DNA from: Prosopocoilus inquinatus
Lineage: Eukaryota > Arthropoda > Insecta > Coleoptera > Lucanidae
Direction: 5' to 3'
Length of the DNA: 64,000 bases
Assembly: GCA_036172665.1 (NCBI GenBank)
Contig: CM069876.1
Span: 37,975,001 to 38,039,000, forward strand
Part shown: positions 1-13,160 of the stretch, in pieces
Layout of the letters: every line of letters starts with the position of its first letter
How positions within the stretch are numbered: the first letter of the stretch is position 1
The notes under the pieces: generated by a model
The model's input: the letters and a program-made list of their open reading frames with translations, nothing else
Databases searched by the model: none
Told to the model about the DNA's origin: nothing
Translations under genes and position numbers: made by a program

Positions 1-2480
1 TTAATTAATGATTAGTCTTGTGTTAATCCGTACTTTAACAGTTAAATTAAAAAAATTCAATCTAAGTGCGATCGAAAAAGTGGAAATTCTTAGATCATAT
101 TAATTTGTAAATTGCCAATAATCAACTTACAATGTTGATTACTAAAGTTTATTGTATTTGCACAGCAAATACAATAAAATAAAAATAATTTTTTTTTCTT
201 TGTTAAAACTTCGAATAAACGTCGAAATAAACGTTTGCACTAGGCGAGAGCTTTTATGTCTTTATTGGTTTAAGCCGACGCAGAAATTCAGGTTCAATAT
301 TATCCTTGATTGAATGGTGTTTGTGTTGGAATGTAAACAATTAATAAAATAGCTAGCGAAGTTATTCAATCACTTATTTTGAACCCATAGATTATTTTGT
401 GTACAGCCAATCTAATTTATTTAAATTTTTCATCGTATCATACTCCAGTTTTTGTTTTCCGTTTTTACAATAAGAATAGTTTCTGTTCTTGTAATACTTA
501 TTCTGCAGCTATTAGTGCGATAATTAAAAAATAATTTCAACGCAGTTACAAAACTAGCGTGCAAAGATGTTTACTTACTTCAACAAAAATCTAACAAAGG
601 TTAGGTACTCGTTTTTAACATAATTGTTATTGTCTATTACAAAGAGGTACGTAAACAAACGTTCTTACTTATTTCTATATGTTGAAAATTCAAATGAACA
701 TGCCGATGTCCGCAAGTCGGATTCGTATTCGCATACAATAAGACCTTGACCGAGTTCTTCTAAACGCAAATAAAAAGTTTTATTGCGGTTTATTGCTTTT
801 ATCGGAATAAAAGTTTTTCATTTTTGGGCAAAAAATTCCAGATTTGGAGAATTAATCTTTTATGTAACGAGGAACTTACAGTTTCATTTAAAGACTGAGG
901 TTTTGAGACACCCTGTATAAAAAAATAAATACATTTTTTTTAATTACAAGTGATTTTTTTAATATCTTCCCCGTTGGAATTTCGTCCGGATTTTTAAGTA
1001 GCCTTGTCCTGGTTTCTAAATTTTAGAGATGGCAACACTATTTAAAGCAAAGTTACTTTAGTAACTCAGCATTTTGGATCACTCAAGTTTCTCGAACCTC
1101 TTTCAGTAGACTAGAGTGCAAATACTCCATCCAGTACATACATTTAAATCTAATTTAAATTCAAGGGCCTAAATGCATTCGAGTGTTACTTAAAACAATG
1201 TGACATTTTATGTTATGTAAATTACTCATTACTTTGAAATGCTGGTAGGGTGTCCCATGTCCATGAATTTTACTTGTCGTGGCGACGCAGTACCTGTCTG
1301 TGCATGTCAATGACTTCATTTCATACCGTTTGATAATGACGTATTTTACAACAAAGAACGAATCCAAACTCGCCGTGAATAAAAATGCAAGCGAATAAAA
1401 CAAGAAGAAGATTTTTCTTTCGACGTGTGTATGTACAGGCATTTTTAATTTAGGGCTGAGGCACAAGACACATAAAGTTGGTAATCTGGGCTCATCATGG
1501 AATATTTATATTTCCGGTCGTGGTTTAAATGCACAAAGGCAGTTGCCGTATCTCAGTAAATTATTACCTTTTTATAGACGTACAAATACTTCTTTCATTC
1601 TTAATTCCGTTGATCTATTTTTTAAGGTTTTTTATTAGTGGACTTCGTGTTTCAAATCTACTCGAATTCAATCCGTTAGAATATGCTAATTTTATAGTAA
1701 GTTCTAATATCTTTTTAAGCAACCTTTTGGTTGGTTGGTTGGTTTGTAGACACTTTATAAAATCCCTTCACTTTTATTCGTATTAATATATTAAACCTTT
1801 TTATTATATTCACTTTTATAATGTGGATAGTTGCTATTTATCTGTATAGATACAAGGCTTATTGTTAGTGCCGTAACTAATAACTTCGGCACCGCCGGCT
1901 TCTCAGTGGTACGGGATGGGAGTGACTGAAGTCCAAAATAGAATCAAATGAGCGCAATTCAATTTTTTTTTACGACTGCGGAAAATTAAGAAAACGCAAA
2001 CCCAGTTTATACACATCCAAATTATTACCTAAAAATACGAAATATGTACGTATATTATAACAGACACATTCAATCAATCTTATGACACAAATAGACCGCA
2101 AGTATTTCAGTCAAAATTAAAGAAAGGGTTAAGCAAGACACCTCCCTGTATAACGCGATCAGATCTGTGGGGGTATTTAATCAACTTAAATTATGACACG
2201 TTTAACTCATAAATCATTACCAGGGAAAAGAATTCTGGCAACTTGTAGCACAAATAATACGAAAATTTAGTACTAGCCCCGCCCGCCAATAATTTCTCTG
2301 AAATGAGAACGCTCGCATTGCATTCCTTTCCTCCTACTCAATAACAATTCCATACATCGCAGCCGCGGATAGGTGGCGGCAGTAAATAGTAGATACATTC
2401 GGCGTGAAAAGCACTAAGTGGTCTGGATTCTTTTCCCTGATCATTACTAAAACAGAAACTACTAACAGAACATATTTATA
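1..2480. other. AT-rich non-coding DNA
   Basis: No splice-bounded coding frame or family-matching peptide was seen on either strand. Frames of 85 and 101 codons here have low-complexity, hydrophobic or random-looking translations. A partial TE-end motif of the CACCCTGTATA type occurs near 910. Confidence 0.5.
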
Positions 2481-2509
2481 ATGGTGCCATCTGTTATTTA
2501 TATTTCAAG

Positions 2510-3170
2510 CTCCAAAACTTTTCTTCGAGCGCCGAATTCAAACGATTTATTCAAAAACTTGCCTCGGTTTACTAAAAAAAAACGCGATTTCTTTTCTTTC
2601 TTCGTATTTTGGCAAAAATTCTTTGGTATCTCAACTAGCATGAGGCAGCAGAAAGATCCTATTTATTGAAAGGTGACGCTTTGATACGCTCTCCATGACA
2701 TTTGTTAAAAAAATTTGAAAATGCTGTCTCCAACGGTAAGTCGTTTCAGGCAATCACTTTTCGATTATCACCATTAAAATAAAATGAATAATACTTATTA
2801 TTTTTGGTGGTGACATCTGGTGGTGCAAATTTTAAACTTCTTCGAGCGCTAAATTTGAATAATTACAGAACGCTCATTAGGATATTTATTTAACAATTTT
2901 GTTGCAAATAGTTTTTTTTTTAATGCAATGACAGGTCAGAAAGCGATCGTAGGACCTAAGCTTTTCGTTATTTATTGACTTGGATGCGCCCACCATGACG
3001 TTTTTTGAAATATAAAAATCCTATTTCCTGTGGTAAGGCGATTCTAGCAACGACTTTTCGATTATAATCGTTAAAAAAATGAATAGAGTTTTTTTTAACG
3101 GTTGGTAAAATTTTTAATTTCAGTTCTTCGAGCGCCAAATTTAAATTATGGCTTATTAAGATATTTATCG
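2510..3170. repeat. diverged tandem repeat, ~290-320 bp unit
   Basis: The anchor CTTCGAGCGC followed by (A/C)AATT recurs at 2523, 2840 and 3126, spacings of 317 and 286 bp. Between anchors, a shared order is visible: a bounded 'CCATGACAT/CCATGACGT' element, then '(G)GTAAGKCGWTTC', then 'ACTTTTCGATTAT', then a run with AAAATGAATA. Copies are strongly diverged. A 134-codon antisense frame at 2968-3372 lies across this repeat and has no recognisable domain. Confidence 0.6.
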
Positions 3171-3179
3171 ATGTATCAC

Positions 3180-4640
3180 GACATTTAATGCAGTAATAAT
3201 TATTTTTAATTAGTATTTGGAAAATGGAACTTGCCTTCTGTGTGAAATATTTTCTCCGAATTTGAATTATCCGCAAGAAAAAAAAGAGGAGCACCTGATA
3301 CGTTAGTATTACAGAAATAGATGAAATCGAACATATAAGAAGCCGAATGAAGACGATTCTGCGATGAACCAAAAGAAGAGGAAGCAGTATTTGATATTTA
3401 TCCTACTCCTGCTCTAATCGACTTATCAAAATTTAAACTTAAAATTGAAAGGTTATGGGAAGATCAACTATCTCAAGGTTGACTTTGTCTGCCATAAGGG
3501 TAAATAAAAGAAGGCATAGGTGAATGAATTTTATTGTCTAGAATTGGATTTAGGTTTCTTCTTTTCCAGTTTATTCACTTCTTTCCGTAGCTCTTCATTG
3601 CTCGTTTCCCTTTCCTTTTTGTATTTTTTTGTAACAGTGATGGTTGGATCATTTTTTTCGAGACCGTTTTGTCGTTTGATTTTTTAATTTTTTCAACTGG
3701 CTTTTTTACAGAACTTTTGGGCGTTTTCCCTGATGTAGGCATCTCAATATTTAAAAAAAAAATCAATTTCGTCTATTTTCTTTTCATTGGCATCAGCATT
3801 CTGAAGGTGTCTCAAGCGATTAAGCTTAAAATGTTGGCTGAAAAGTAAAGTATAAAGTATATATTTGGTGCATTTTTTTCATTGATAAATTCCATTGATA
3901 TACTCACAGAAAAGAAGCCCAAATTAACATCTTTATGCATGTAATGTTAATTAACGTAAAATTGCTGTAAAATAAACGTTACAAAAATTCTTAAAAATTA
4001 AATGATAAAGTGTCTTAAGACGAAGCGATAAGCAGTCTTAAATTAAATGATGAAAATATTTCTCATTCTCAATGTGAATGAGAAATCTAAAATGAAAAAT
4101 AACTTTCTCGAGATAAAAACGTCAAGATTGAATGAAAAACAATTCCTCAAAAACTAAATGAAAAACGAATTTCTCAAGTTGAAGAGATAAATAACTTTTC
4201 TCAAGACCTTGAACCATCTGATACTGTAATTGAAATGTATGTAGATTATAAACCTGTTTAAAAAGCAATTTTGTTTTTAGTATGAGGATACGTTAAGGTT
4301 AGAATTCATTATATTTTTAATATGACCTTTCTTACCCTCCATAATATTAAAAAAAAATCTTATAAAATCATGGTGAAAAAAATTGTTTGTTTGGTAGAAT
4401 AAAGTGACGTTATTTTGCCAAAATCTTGTCATATTTTCGTGCAAATGAGTTATAATTTTCGAACTAAATACGTGGTCAAAATAATAAAAAGCTGCAGGTG
4501 GTTTCAACCAGACAGAAAACGCAAATAGAAATAAATTATGAAATTATGTCCTTTGATATTTTTGCTTCACGTAAATACTCGTAATCAATTAATGACTGTA
4601 ATAATTCTCTTGAGGAAACTATTTTGTACTTTCTCATTCA
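3180..4640. other. non-coding DNA without clear structure
   Basis: Only short lysine-rich or hydrophobic frames are present. A lysine-rich minus-strand frame near 3540-3770 continues after a frame change as a coiled-coil-like K/E-rich peptide. This could be a decayed gene fragment but matches nothing I can name. Confidence 0.4.
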
Positions 4641-4652
4641 ATTGACGACGTA

Positions 4653-4879
4653 CAGTCGCGAGCAATTAATTTTGGTCATCACTGTCAGATAAAACGCCAG
4701 TTTTATTTCCAAAAATTAAGGTAAATATCCTACGTTTTATCAAAAAAGGGTCGAAAATGAGTTAAGTATTTGAGAGATTATTCTTAGTATTCACAATTAA
4801 GTCATTTTTAATGAAATACAAGTTAGGTACCAACCTTGGCCTATAATCAGTGACGACCAAAATTTATTGCTCTCGACTG
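4653..4879. mobile_element. MITE, TA target duplication (Tc1/mariner-like), copy 1
   Basis: Terminal inverted repeats begin CAGTCGCGAGCAAT and end in the complement ATTGCTCTCGACTG. They continue inward through AATTTTGGTC(A/G)TCACT, about 35 bp in all. The dinucleotide TA flanks both ends (4651-4652 and 4880-4881). There is no coding capacity. The same family occurs at 48031-48286 and 48479-48724. Confidence 0.8.
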
Positions 4880-4881
4880 TA

Positions 4882-6670
4882 CTTATAGTAAAGTACCGAA
4901 TAAAATTACCAATTCTATATCAAGAAATAACAAGTTATTTGTGTGGTTTTTCAAAGAAGTGTTTTCATCCGACTCTCCTCCTTGCACGTAGCATCATCGC
5001 GTTTTTACCAGGAAGGCAAGGATTTAGTTGTTTTCCACTTCAAACCATTGCTCATCGATTATCCGTGGTGAACTTGATTAATGTAATTTACTTAATCGAT
5101 TCACCACTGAGGTAACTCAAGAAGCTATGTACTATTCCATTTCCACTAACCTTGCATGTATGTATGTACTTGGCCCAGCAGCATATTTCAACAAAGTGAC
5201 TAGTTTAATCAAGTTTAAACTTCGTAACTTTGAGGGCTCAGCTTAGTGGACCGACGGGGGAGAAGTTGAAATTGCACTTAAAATAATTAAGGGAATTTCG
5301 TAGCAGGTAATTGAATTACCTGACGTGTGCGCAAAAGGGTCAAATTTGAGCGTTTTGCAAGAGCATGTCGACCTTGGTGGAGATCAAAGCGTGGACAAGG
5401 TTGTGCTCGTGCTTGTAGAACGCGTGACCCTTGACGAGTATAAAAAATAAAAATACTCGCTTGTTGGATTTTGTCGTTGGCGAAGTGAAACTTGAGCGAA
5501 TTCAATTTGCAACCTCCCCCTTGGAAGGGCACGAAGAAGGAAAGTTTGCAGACTTATTTATAGCGTTGAAGTTTCTCGTCCTGACTTGCAACGAAAAAGA
5601 ATGCCTGGAGGAAAAGTCACTCGCGAATGTAACACAAAATAACTTTTTTCCATACATTTGAATCGGCAATGAGGAATGGGTGAGGAGAAGACAGCAAAGA
5701 AATATGTCTTGCGATTCATATTTGCGTTAAGGTGTATCCAGTCGTAACACTCTGTATAATTAGGTTATGAATGAATGAAAACAATATAAATTTTGCAAAT
5801 ACTTCTGTTGTAATCTTAGCTACTTAAGACAAAGTTGACTGAAGATAGAAATCAACCCAGGGAAATGGATGGAGATGAATTCAGAAGTTCCATGGTCAAG
5901 CCGAAGAGGGTAAGAACTAAAACAGACATTCAAATATAGACCAAAACTACCTAGTAACTAATAAGGAAGGATTTTTGGTAAGAAGGGTTAAGAGGGCGAA
6001 GAGAATGAATAAAGAATAGAAAAGAATAATTAAATAAACATAAATCAGTGATAAAAGAAAGAAACCAACAGCATTGAGGAAGTGAATCCGTGAAGACCTA
6101 GACCCAGACCAACTAAGACCGTGAGAAAAACAAGGTAGTGAAGACAAAAAGAGGAACCATAGACTTCAAACAAATCTTTAAAAAACAGATCAAACGGGGG
6201 ACTAAAAGCAAAAAGTGTTCAAGATGGGTAAGAAGAATTTGGAGAGAAGGAATAAGGGTTGAAAGAATGGAAAGACAAATCGAAAGTGTCAAAGAAAGCA
6301 CAGTTAGATGAGAGCTGAACCTGATACTTCAATCGGTTTAATAATTTCGTAAAGACCAAAAAAGAAAAGAAAAAAAAAACAAAAGAAAAAATCACAAAAA
6401 GGTGTTATTTCGAAGAGAATAAGGGATAGAAAAACAAGCAGGATTATAATGAGAACGCAAATAAAGCAAAAGCTCGATTAGATTTTAACTTTCTTGCCGA
6501 CCAAAAAGGACAGCTCAGAAATGATACCAGAATCTACGCCGGCAAAGAAGGATTTATGAAAAATGAAACCAAATACATAGGAAGAAGGGATAAGGGGAAA
6601 TGAAGGCACGGAATTAGTGAATTAATTCACTGCAGGAAATGATTGGGGAGCTCTAGAGCTAAAGGAATCC
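4882..6670. other. non-coding DNA; moderately GC-richer patch at 5250-5660
   Basis: Between 5250 and 5660 base composition is more balanced and both strands stay open for about 80 codons. No peptide there resembles a known family and no convincing splice sites frame it. The rest is purine-rich (A/G) low-complexity sequence on the + strand from about 5850. Confidence 0.4.
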
Positions 6671-6672
6671 AG

Positions 6673-6945
6673 GAACATGAAGGAACGTGAAGACCGACCT
6701 TGTTTATTGAAAAGGGAGGAAGCAGACGATTGAATCAGATTACTAACTCCAGAAAAGGGTAGACCAAAAGAGAAACCAGAAACAAGCAAACCAAGCAAGC
6801 AAGCAGGAACGGGGAACATGACGGAACGTGAAGACCGACCTTGTTTACTGAAAAGGGAGGAAGCAGACGATTGAATCAGATTAGTAACTCCAGAAAAGGG
6901 TAGAGCAAAAGAGAAACCAGAAACAAGCAGGCAGTAACGAAGAAG
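6673..6945. repeat. tandem duplication, ~141-bp unit
   Basis: Two adjacent, nearly identical purine-rich copies each begin GAACATGA(A/C)GGAACGTGAAG (6673 and 6814). They run through ACCGACCTTGTTTA, CAGACGATTGAATCAGATTA and AAGAGAAACCAGAAACAAGC. Similar purine-rich words recur at lower identity from 6100 to 7380, so the whole block may be an older repeat. Confidence 0.85.
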
Positions 6946-7525
6946 CGACAGATCTTGCTCAAGAGGAACAGGAGGAATCAGACTTCAAACTTAAAACACC
7001 TTTAAAAAGTACAAAGCAAGAGAGAGTCCAGCAACAAAATGTTGTTTTTCTTTTGGTTTTCCCCTTTTGTCAGTAATGTTTCTCGATTTGTCAAAAATGA
7101 CTTTCCTATTTGACTGGCAACTTGAGATTTTCGAAACTGGAAATCGATTTTATTAATAGTGAAACAAAATTGGTACACGGGGAAAAGCAAAAGAAAAAAC
7201 TGGAATAACTTCGTAAAAGGGCAGATCAAAAGAAAAACCATCAGCAATGTGTTCGAAATAAGCAACACAAGTAAGCAACCCAACCCAATTCAAGAACAAA
7301 GGAAGAGAGACAGATCTTGTTTTAGAGGAATTTGAGGAAGAGGACGCTACCGACTTCAAACTTCTGGAGACCCTCTAGCTCAGTGGGTGTTTTAACCAAT
7401 CCTAATTACGTAGGCGTGGGTCTATGAAGAGAGATGGCATAACGATGAATGAAACAAGAAGAAAAGAAGTTGTGCAATTGCCCTTTTTAACTCCAATGGA
7501 AAAATTTTGAAGGTGACGGAGGATA

Positions 7526-7740
7526 CGATGATGTAGATGTAGGGAGTGGGAAAGGAATTGTGGTCAACCCACCAGAAAGAAGAAAATTATTACAATAGCC
7601 CATTTTGGTTCCAAAAGTTTGAAGGAACATTAATTTGGTTCTTTCATACTTTTGGAACCAAAATGGACTATTTTAATAATTTCCTTCTTTCTGGTGGGTT
7701 GACCACAATTCCTTTCCCACTCCCTACACCTATATCATCG
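7526..7740. repeat. long hairpin (inverted repeat, ~100-bp arms)
   Basis: Arms at about 7526-7627 and 7637-7740 are nearly perfect complements, from CGATGATGTAGATGTAGGGA on the left to TCCCTACACCTATATCATCG on the right. The loop is about 9 bases. The 102-codon + frame starting at 7546 is a by-product. This is a fold-back MITE or inverted duplication. Confidence 0.85.
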
Positions 7741-8544
7741 ATTCCTAATAGTTACGAAAGTGTAGGTGTAGTTGAGTGGTGGCATAAGGAACAAACGGGA
7801 GCTGTAAAGAAGAAAGCAAAAGCCCATTCCAATTCCAAAAAGAGGAAATTGTAGGAGGTAAAGACCTAATTACAGATCTGACAAAATAGAAGAATGAGGT
7901 AGAAATGGATGGGAGTTGCAATCAAGCTCAATGGAGGAACAAATTATTCCAACACCGCTTCTCGACTCCAAAAGACTGAAGGAGGTTTGAAGGAGACGAA
8001 TACCACTGACGGTGACGGTATAAATAGTTCAGGAATCGAACTCGCTCAATAAAAAGAAATTATTGTGTAGACAAGGCTAAAGTAGACCACACAGTTAGAC
8101 GATCTATCAAGAATAGCGAGTGAAAGGAGAGTTAACGGCATAGAAGTACAGAAATGCAAAGCAAAATTGAATATTATGAAATAATAACTAACAACAAGAT
8201 ACTTAAACAAACAGTTAAAAAAAATAAGCTGTTTGTCCTCAAGAAGATCAAAAAAGAATAGAAGAACGACATTGAACAGCCGGAAACGTTTATTATTCTT
8301 AAAAGTTAAAGCTAATTTCAATCAATGAGGGTCAAAGGCAGAGAGAGAAAAAGAAGTTGATGATTATACATCAGAGATTAAAAAAATTACTTCAGAAGAC
8401 TTCAAAGTACGATAGTTTTCGACAACAAGTTTAATCAACCGATTTGGAAGAAGAGGAATAAGGAAGATGATTATTCATTATATTATTATATCATTAGATA
8501 TTTTTTTCCTTTTCCTTTTTAGTTTTTCCTGAAAGGAAGACAGT

Positions 8545-8787
8545 TAATTGAATCGATGAGTGCATAATCGTGTTCAGTCCAAATTTACTATATTGAGAAA
8601 ACACTAAATAACTTCCTAGATTTTTATTTTAAGTAAATTATTGGCTTAAAATTCTTTCAGATAAGGATATATGAAGACTCCTGAAGCCAATAATTACTTA
8701 AAATAAAAATCTAGAGAAAGCTATCTGTAGTTTTCTCAACACAGTCAATTTGGACTGAACACCATTATGCACTCATCGATTCAATTG
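8545..8787. repeat. long hairpin (inverted repeat, ~105-bp arms)
   Basis: The left arm starts AATTGAATCGATGAGTGCAT and the right arm ends ATGCACTCATCGATTCAATT. The inner parts TTATTTTAAGTAAATTATTGGCT and its complement meet around a ~20-base loop near 8650-8675. It carries no coding sequence and is probably a fold-back MITE. Confidence 0.85.
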
Positions 8788-9121
8788 TTTTTCTTCAATG
8801 CAAATTGTTTTCTTTAGCAAAAAAAAATCATTTCAATGTCCTCTATCTTTTTCTTTTTTTTATTTTTGCTCCTCGCTTTCTCATTTACTCCTTTTCTTTT
8901 CTCGTGGATGTTTCTGTTAGATGTTGTTAAACGCGTATTATTACAAAATAACAAAAAAAGTGAAAAAAGCTTTTCCAATATTCTCCTGATTTACTTCAAT
9001 TCTGGGAGAATGGCGTGCATTTTTAATTGGTTCCGCCATATTTCAGTAAAACGTACTTCAGCCAATCATAAGAAAGAATGGCGCCAACATTTGAATTTGA
9101 CATTGAAAATAAGCACGCAAT

Positions 9122-9250
9122 GGCTGCGGTAAGTGAACGGTTGAAGTGGTCAGACCAAATCACGTGATCACTTTTCTCAATTGCTGATTGGCCAGAGAGT
9201 TTAGTCGGGCCGTTGACTTGACGATTCTGTGCAATTTGACCGCTCACTTA
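9122..9250 (+). repeat. dispersed ~125-bp repeat, copy A
   Basis: Begins GCTGCGGTAAGTGA and contains the palindromic word TCACGTGATCAC, a GATTGG (reverse CCAAT) word, then CCGTTGACTTGACGATT and GCAATTTGACC. Other copies are at 23583-23690 (same strand) and 55795-55911 (opposite strand). Confidence 0.85.
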
Positions 9251-9274
9251 ACTTGGCCAATGTTAGGTAATATT

Positions 9275-9385
9275 GCCAACTTGACGCTGATGGGACTTTT
9301 TTGCTGAAATTTGACGTTGAAAGAGAAAGCAAGGTTAAAAAATATTGTCAATTTTGACACTGACGGGACTTTTTTTGCTGAAAGA
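9275..9385 (+). repeat. short tandem duplication (~73 bp)
   Basis: TTGACGCTGATGGGACTTTT and TTGACACTGACGGGACTTTT, each followed by TTGCTGAAA, occur about 73 bp apart directly after dispersed repeat A. Confidence 0.65.
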
Positions 9386-9389
9386 TGGC

Positions 9390-11990
9390 TGACTCTGCCA
9401 GACTCTAACTAGAGGGTCTCTACAAACTTAAAGACAACTTTAAAAAGGACAGATCAAGAGAGAGGTCAGCAATGTATATGTTTTTGCTCTCTTTTTGTCT
9501 GCTCTGTTGTTTGTTGGTCGTACTCATCTTCAGTTTGATTAATTAAATTAATTGATTATGTATTGGTTTTGTTTTATTTCAAAAAAGTAATTCAAGTAAA
9601 ACACGATGAATTTTCCATTCTAATGATTTCATTTTTTTGTTTGTTTAATCCTCTACATAATTAATTTGCAGAAAATTTTAAAAATGAAACCGAACAAAGT
9701 TTCTTATATTTTTAGAAGCGAAATATAAACTGAGATGACGATAATTCGTATTAATATTTATTTATCGCCTCGGCTTGTAACTAAGCGACTTAAAACACAT
9801 ATTAATTACCTAAACACGTAGTAAAACACTACTTGTTTTCGGGGCCGCATAAATTAAAGTAATGGCTTCCTCCTCCTGCACGTTCGTTCATCCTGGCTTC
9901 CAACGCAATCTCAATAAATCATTCGAAAAAGAGAAACGAAAACGCTCCAACCCCAAAAACAAATTGCACACCTCCACTCGAGGGACTGAGTGCATTCATT
10001 ATTTAGTCCGAATGCAACCTGCGTGCAATTCATTATTTTCTATTTTCCGCGCAGGAATTCAACCTTAACCCCAATTGACCCGTTCACGACAAGGAGATAC
10101 GCGTGCGTTTTAATTGATTGATTAATAAGCTCGTAATTAAACTAAATGACGTATTTACGTACTTACATACATCTTTTTGACCTTGCAGCTCGCCTTATTA
10201 ATTAATTTAATAATACATAACAAGGTTACGTAAATATAATAAATGATGAACTATTGATATTCCGGTGAGCGTTCGACTTGCTTCATCCCTTAAAACAATT
10301 ACACCTAGTATCTGCGTGCCCTGAATTCGAATTTAAATTTTAAGCCTTCGGATCCGCTGATTAATTTCAGGGTTTCGAGAGGTCGGAATCACATTTACGG
10401 GCCCCGTCGTTATTAAATTTGCTCGTAGATGCTTTTAGGAGCGAGTTTTCACTCTGAAATCGATTTTGTATACAGGGTGAGACAGAACGAGAGGAAAATA
10501 TTCTAAGAGACGATAGCATTCATTTCAAAAAAAAGTACGTACGCTTAATGTATGTACGACTTAAAAAAAATCATTATAATCAACCCTCGGACAAATTTAT
10601 GTTAATGCGACGCTCCGTCTGCTATCCATGGATTGGTTTTTATATCAAATAGCATGTACGCCTGTGATTTAGTTTCCTAAACAGATAAGTGGGACACCGA
10701 AGTATTTAAAACTGTACTCATTAACTATCAAAGAGACGAAATATTTGGTGGACTAGGACTTTAGTCTGTTAGACAGTCAGCTGAAGCGGCCCTAATTTAT
10801 GCAAGAGCAAGAGTATTAGTATAGGCCACGCTCTACTTCTTCTGTAATGTGATACATTATGATATCATTTCGGCCTTCATTATCCTCAAAAAAAAATTAT
10901 CAGAAACACATTGAATAATTAGTGTCGGAGCATTTGAGATTTACTATCTTCTACGATGTATAACTTCCGCGTACATTTGCGCACTTGAAAGTAAATTAGC
11001 GCAGACACGAAGCCAGGCTGTGTACACACACATCCGTGCATAAGTATGTCTTGAAATCATAACTATAGTTGTGTGTGCTTTAAATTCTTCGTGTGCAGAC
11101 GTCGACTTCGCTTTTTTTTTATTTACATAACTCGTCGGAACCGTGTTTGATTAAGTGCACGTAATGTTTGGCGAGATGTCGTATTTGACGTGCAGGTAAT
11201 CGCAGTCTGCGAACGACGTGATATAATAATAAAGGCGAGAGAGAAAAAGTTCGCTGGTCTCGTTTACACCAGGAAAATACCATGTGATCGGAAAAAGTTA
11301 AGTATCTGGTTTGGCGGGAAATTGGTTTGAAAATATTGGGTTGGCAGCACCGACACCGCTTGTTTTTTCTGATCAGAATTTGACATTTGACTATTTAAAG
11401 TTATGTCTAATACTTATACTCCCCGTTGGATGATTATACAATGATAGCAACAATGATTGACACGTGTGAAGTTGCAGTTGTTCCAACCTTATATCGAAAA
11501 TGTGTTCCACTTATCAATATTGTACCAATATTTACTTCCATGCATGTCAAACGCTGTCAAACGTAAGTGTCATTGACCTTTCAGTAGCACACATACGTAC
11601 ATACAAGTTCTCCCTGGTTGGAACTTTGATTTAATTAAAATGCAATAAGGAATTTTCAATTAATAACAATATTAATTTTAATTTAATTCCTCTTACACAA
11701 GTCAAAAGATGACGTAAACATTTTTAAGAACGCCACTGAATGTAGTTATGGTTAATGTAAATACATAGCATGCGGCAAATACCCTATTGGTATGGAACGG
11801 CACACGTTAGCCATTTTTGCTCTCCCTGTATATAATCTTTCAAAGTGATATTAAAAATAATCTTTTACACTGTTATTACTTGATGTCGTTATAGTTGATT
11901 AAAGAAAAACATAAATTCAAGTGTACTATACTAGGCGTTGATAAAACAGAAAACGACCTGCGTTTACAATAAACTTTCGCAAAAGTACAA
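9390..11990. other. non-coding DNA without a recognised feature
   Basis: No coding exon was recognised. A TE-end-like word TACAGGGTGAGAC is at about 10472. Around 11000-11250 the sequence is less AT-rich, but I see no splice-bounded frame. Confidence 0.4.
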
Positions 11991-11994
11991 TATT

Positions 11995-12402
11995 AGTTGT
12001 CTTTTATTTGCAAGGCAGATTAGTTCAGGTCAGTTCAGTTTAACCCAAAGTGAACTGATCTTAAGTGATCGATTTAATAGTAAATAAAACATGCGAGATG
12101 CGATTGCTGCATTTTAATCTTCAGATGAAGATATTATTTTTGCATCACTTTACAGCGAGTTAAGCAAAAACAAAAGCTTATTTAGACGAGTAATGTAATT
12201 TGACAAACAGTTGAAATAACATCCCCTCTACAAGTGAACCAACTGATCCAAACTGATCTAGAATTTCCGAGGTGTAGTATCAGCAAGGCGGGAAGTGTTT
12301 TGGATCACTTTGGGTTAGATCATGTAGCCAAATAAAACAGACAAATTTTTGAATAAGTGATCCAGGGTAAAAGTGAATTGATCTGCAAATAAAAGACAAC
12401 TA
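11995..12402. mobile_element. MITE with subterminal AAGTGATC motifs
   Basis: The left end AGTTGTCTTTTATTTGCA and the right end TGCAAATAAAAGACAACT are perfect inverted repeats, followed on each side by a related CAGATTA/CAGATCA word. Inside, AAGTGATC / GATCACTT and AACTGATC words recur at least six times near both ends, an arrangement typical of transposase-binding subterminal repeats. No ORF. No clear target duplication could be assigned. Confidence 0.75.
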
Positions 12403-12532
12403 TTGTGACATCAGTAATGCGCAGATAGATCTATTTTTAGTACGAGTCACCCCATCTAACGTCACAGGATGTTATCGCAATTTCTCGTTGCTTCGCGTTT
12501 ATTCCAGCAAATTCGAGAAAACAGAGATGTAC

Positions 12533-12760
12533 TATAAAAGGCCATACCGGCCCGCCAGTGGAGTAGTTATAAGTTAACGAACGAAGTGTTCATACCTCGA
12601 ATAGTAGAAAATACATGCTGTAAAAGTGTTATTTGATAGACAAGTGTTGCAGCTCATTACTGTTGTGTTTTTCAGTTGCGGCGTTAGGGGCGGGCGAACC
12701 GTGCAACCGCTCGAGACCTCGCGTTTTCAGGGGCGTCGCGCTGTCTGCTGTACATGAATA
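12533..12760 (+). promoter_or_regulatory. TATA-containing promoter-like stretch or solo LTR
   Basis: TATAAAAG at 12533-12540 is followed 24 bases later by CCAGTG, a weak initiator. A GC-richer leader comes next, then TGTTGTGTTTTTCAG (acceptor-like) near 12680. This might be the M13 gene's promoter with an unseen non-coding exon, or a solo LTR of a retrotransposon. I found no donor site or LTR boundaries that decide between them. Confidence 0.25.
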
Positions 12761-13160
12761 TGAATACAAGCAAACAATACATATAAACAAATAGTTGTCC
12801 TTAATACTCCCTTAATAAATCTAACTTTTAGAGAAACAACATTTTCGAAACATCGAAAACAACATTATAATTAGTTTCTGTTTTTAAACTCTCGATTTTA
12901 TAATTCGATAACCTGATAGGTTGGTTAATATTGGTAGACCCCCTTTTAAATTACATTAGTATTTTTAAAACAGTGTGCGTAGATATACTGATTCTATTTG
13001 ATTTTATTTCATTTTTTATTAACAGATAAAACAGCGACATCTTACGATCGCTTTTTGACCTGACATTGCAGTAGGATAGACAAACTGAAGCGGATTTGCT
13101 CCTAATAAGTCCCCCATGCAAGGCGGCCATGCTTGCTGTCAAAGCATAATGAAAGTTTTA

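Noticed and set aside
2968..3372. 134-codon minus-strand ORF
   Set aside because: Lies across a diverged tandem repeat; translation is hydrophobic and basic without a recognisable domain.
3535..3770. Lysine-rich minus-strand frame followed, after a frame change, by a coiled-coil-like K/E-rich peptide
   Set aside because: Low-complexity, frame-broken and without a family match; kept only as a remark in the region entry.
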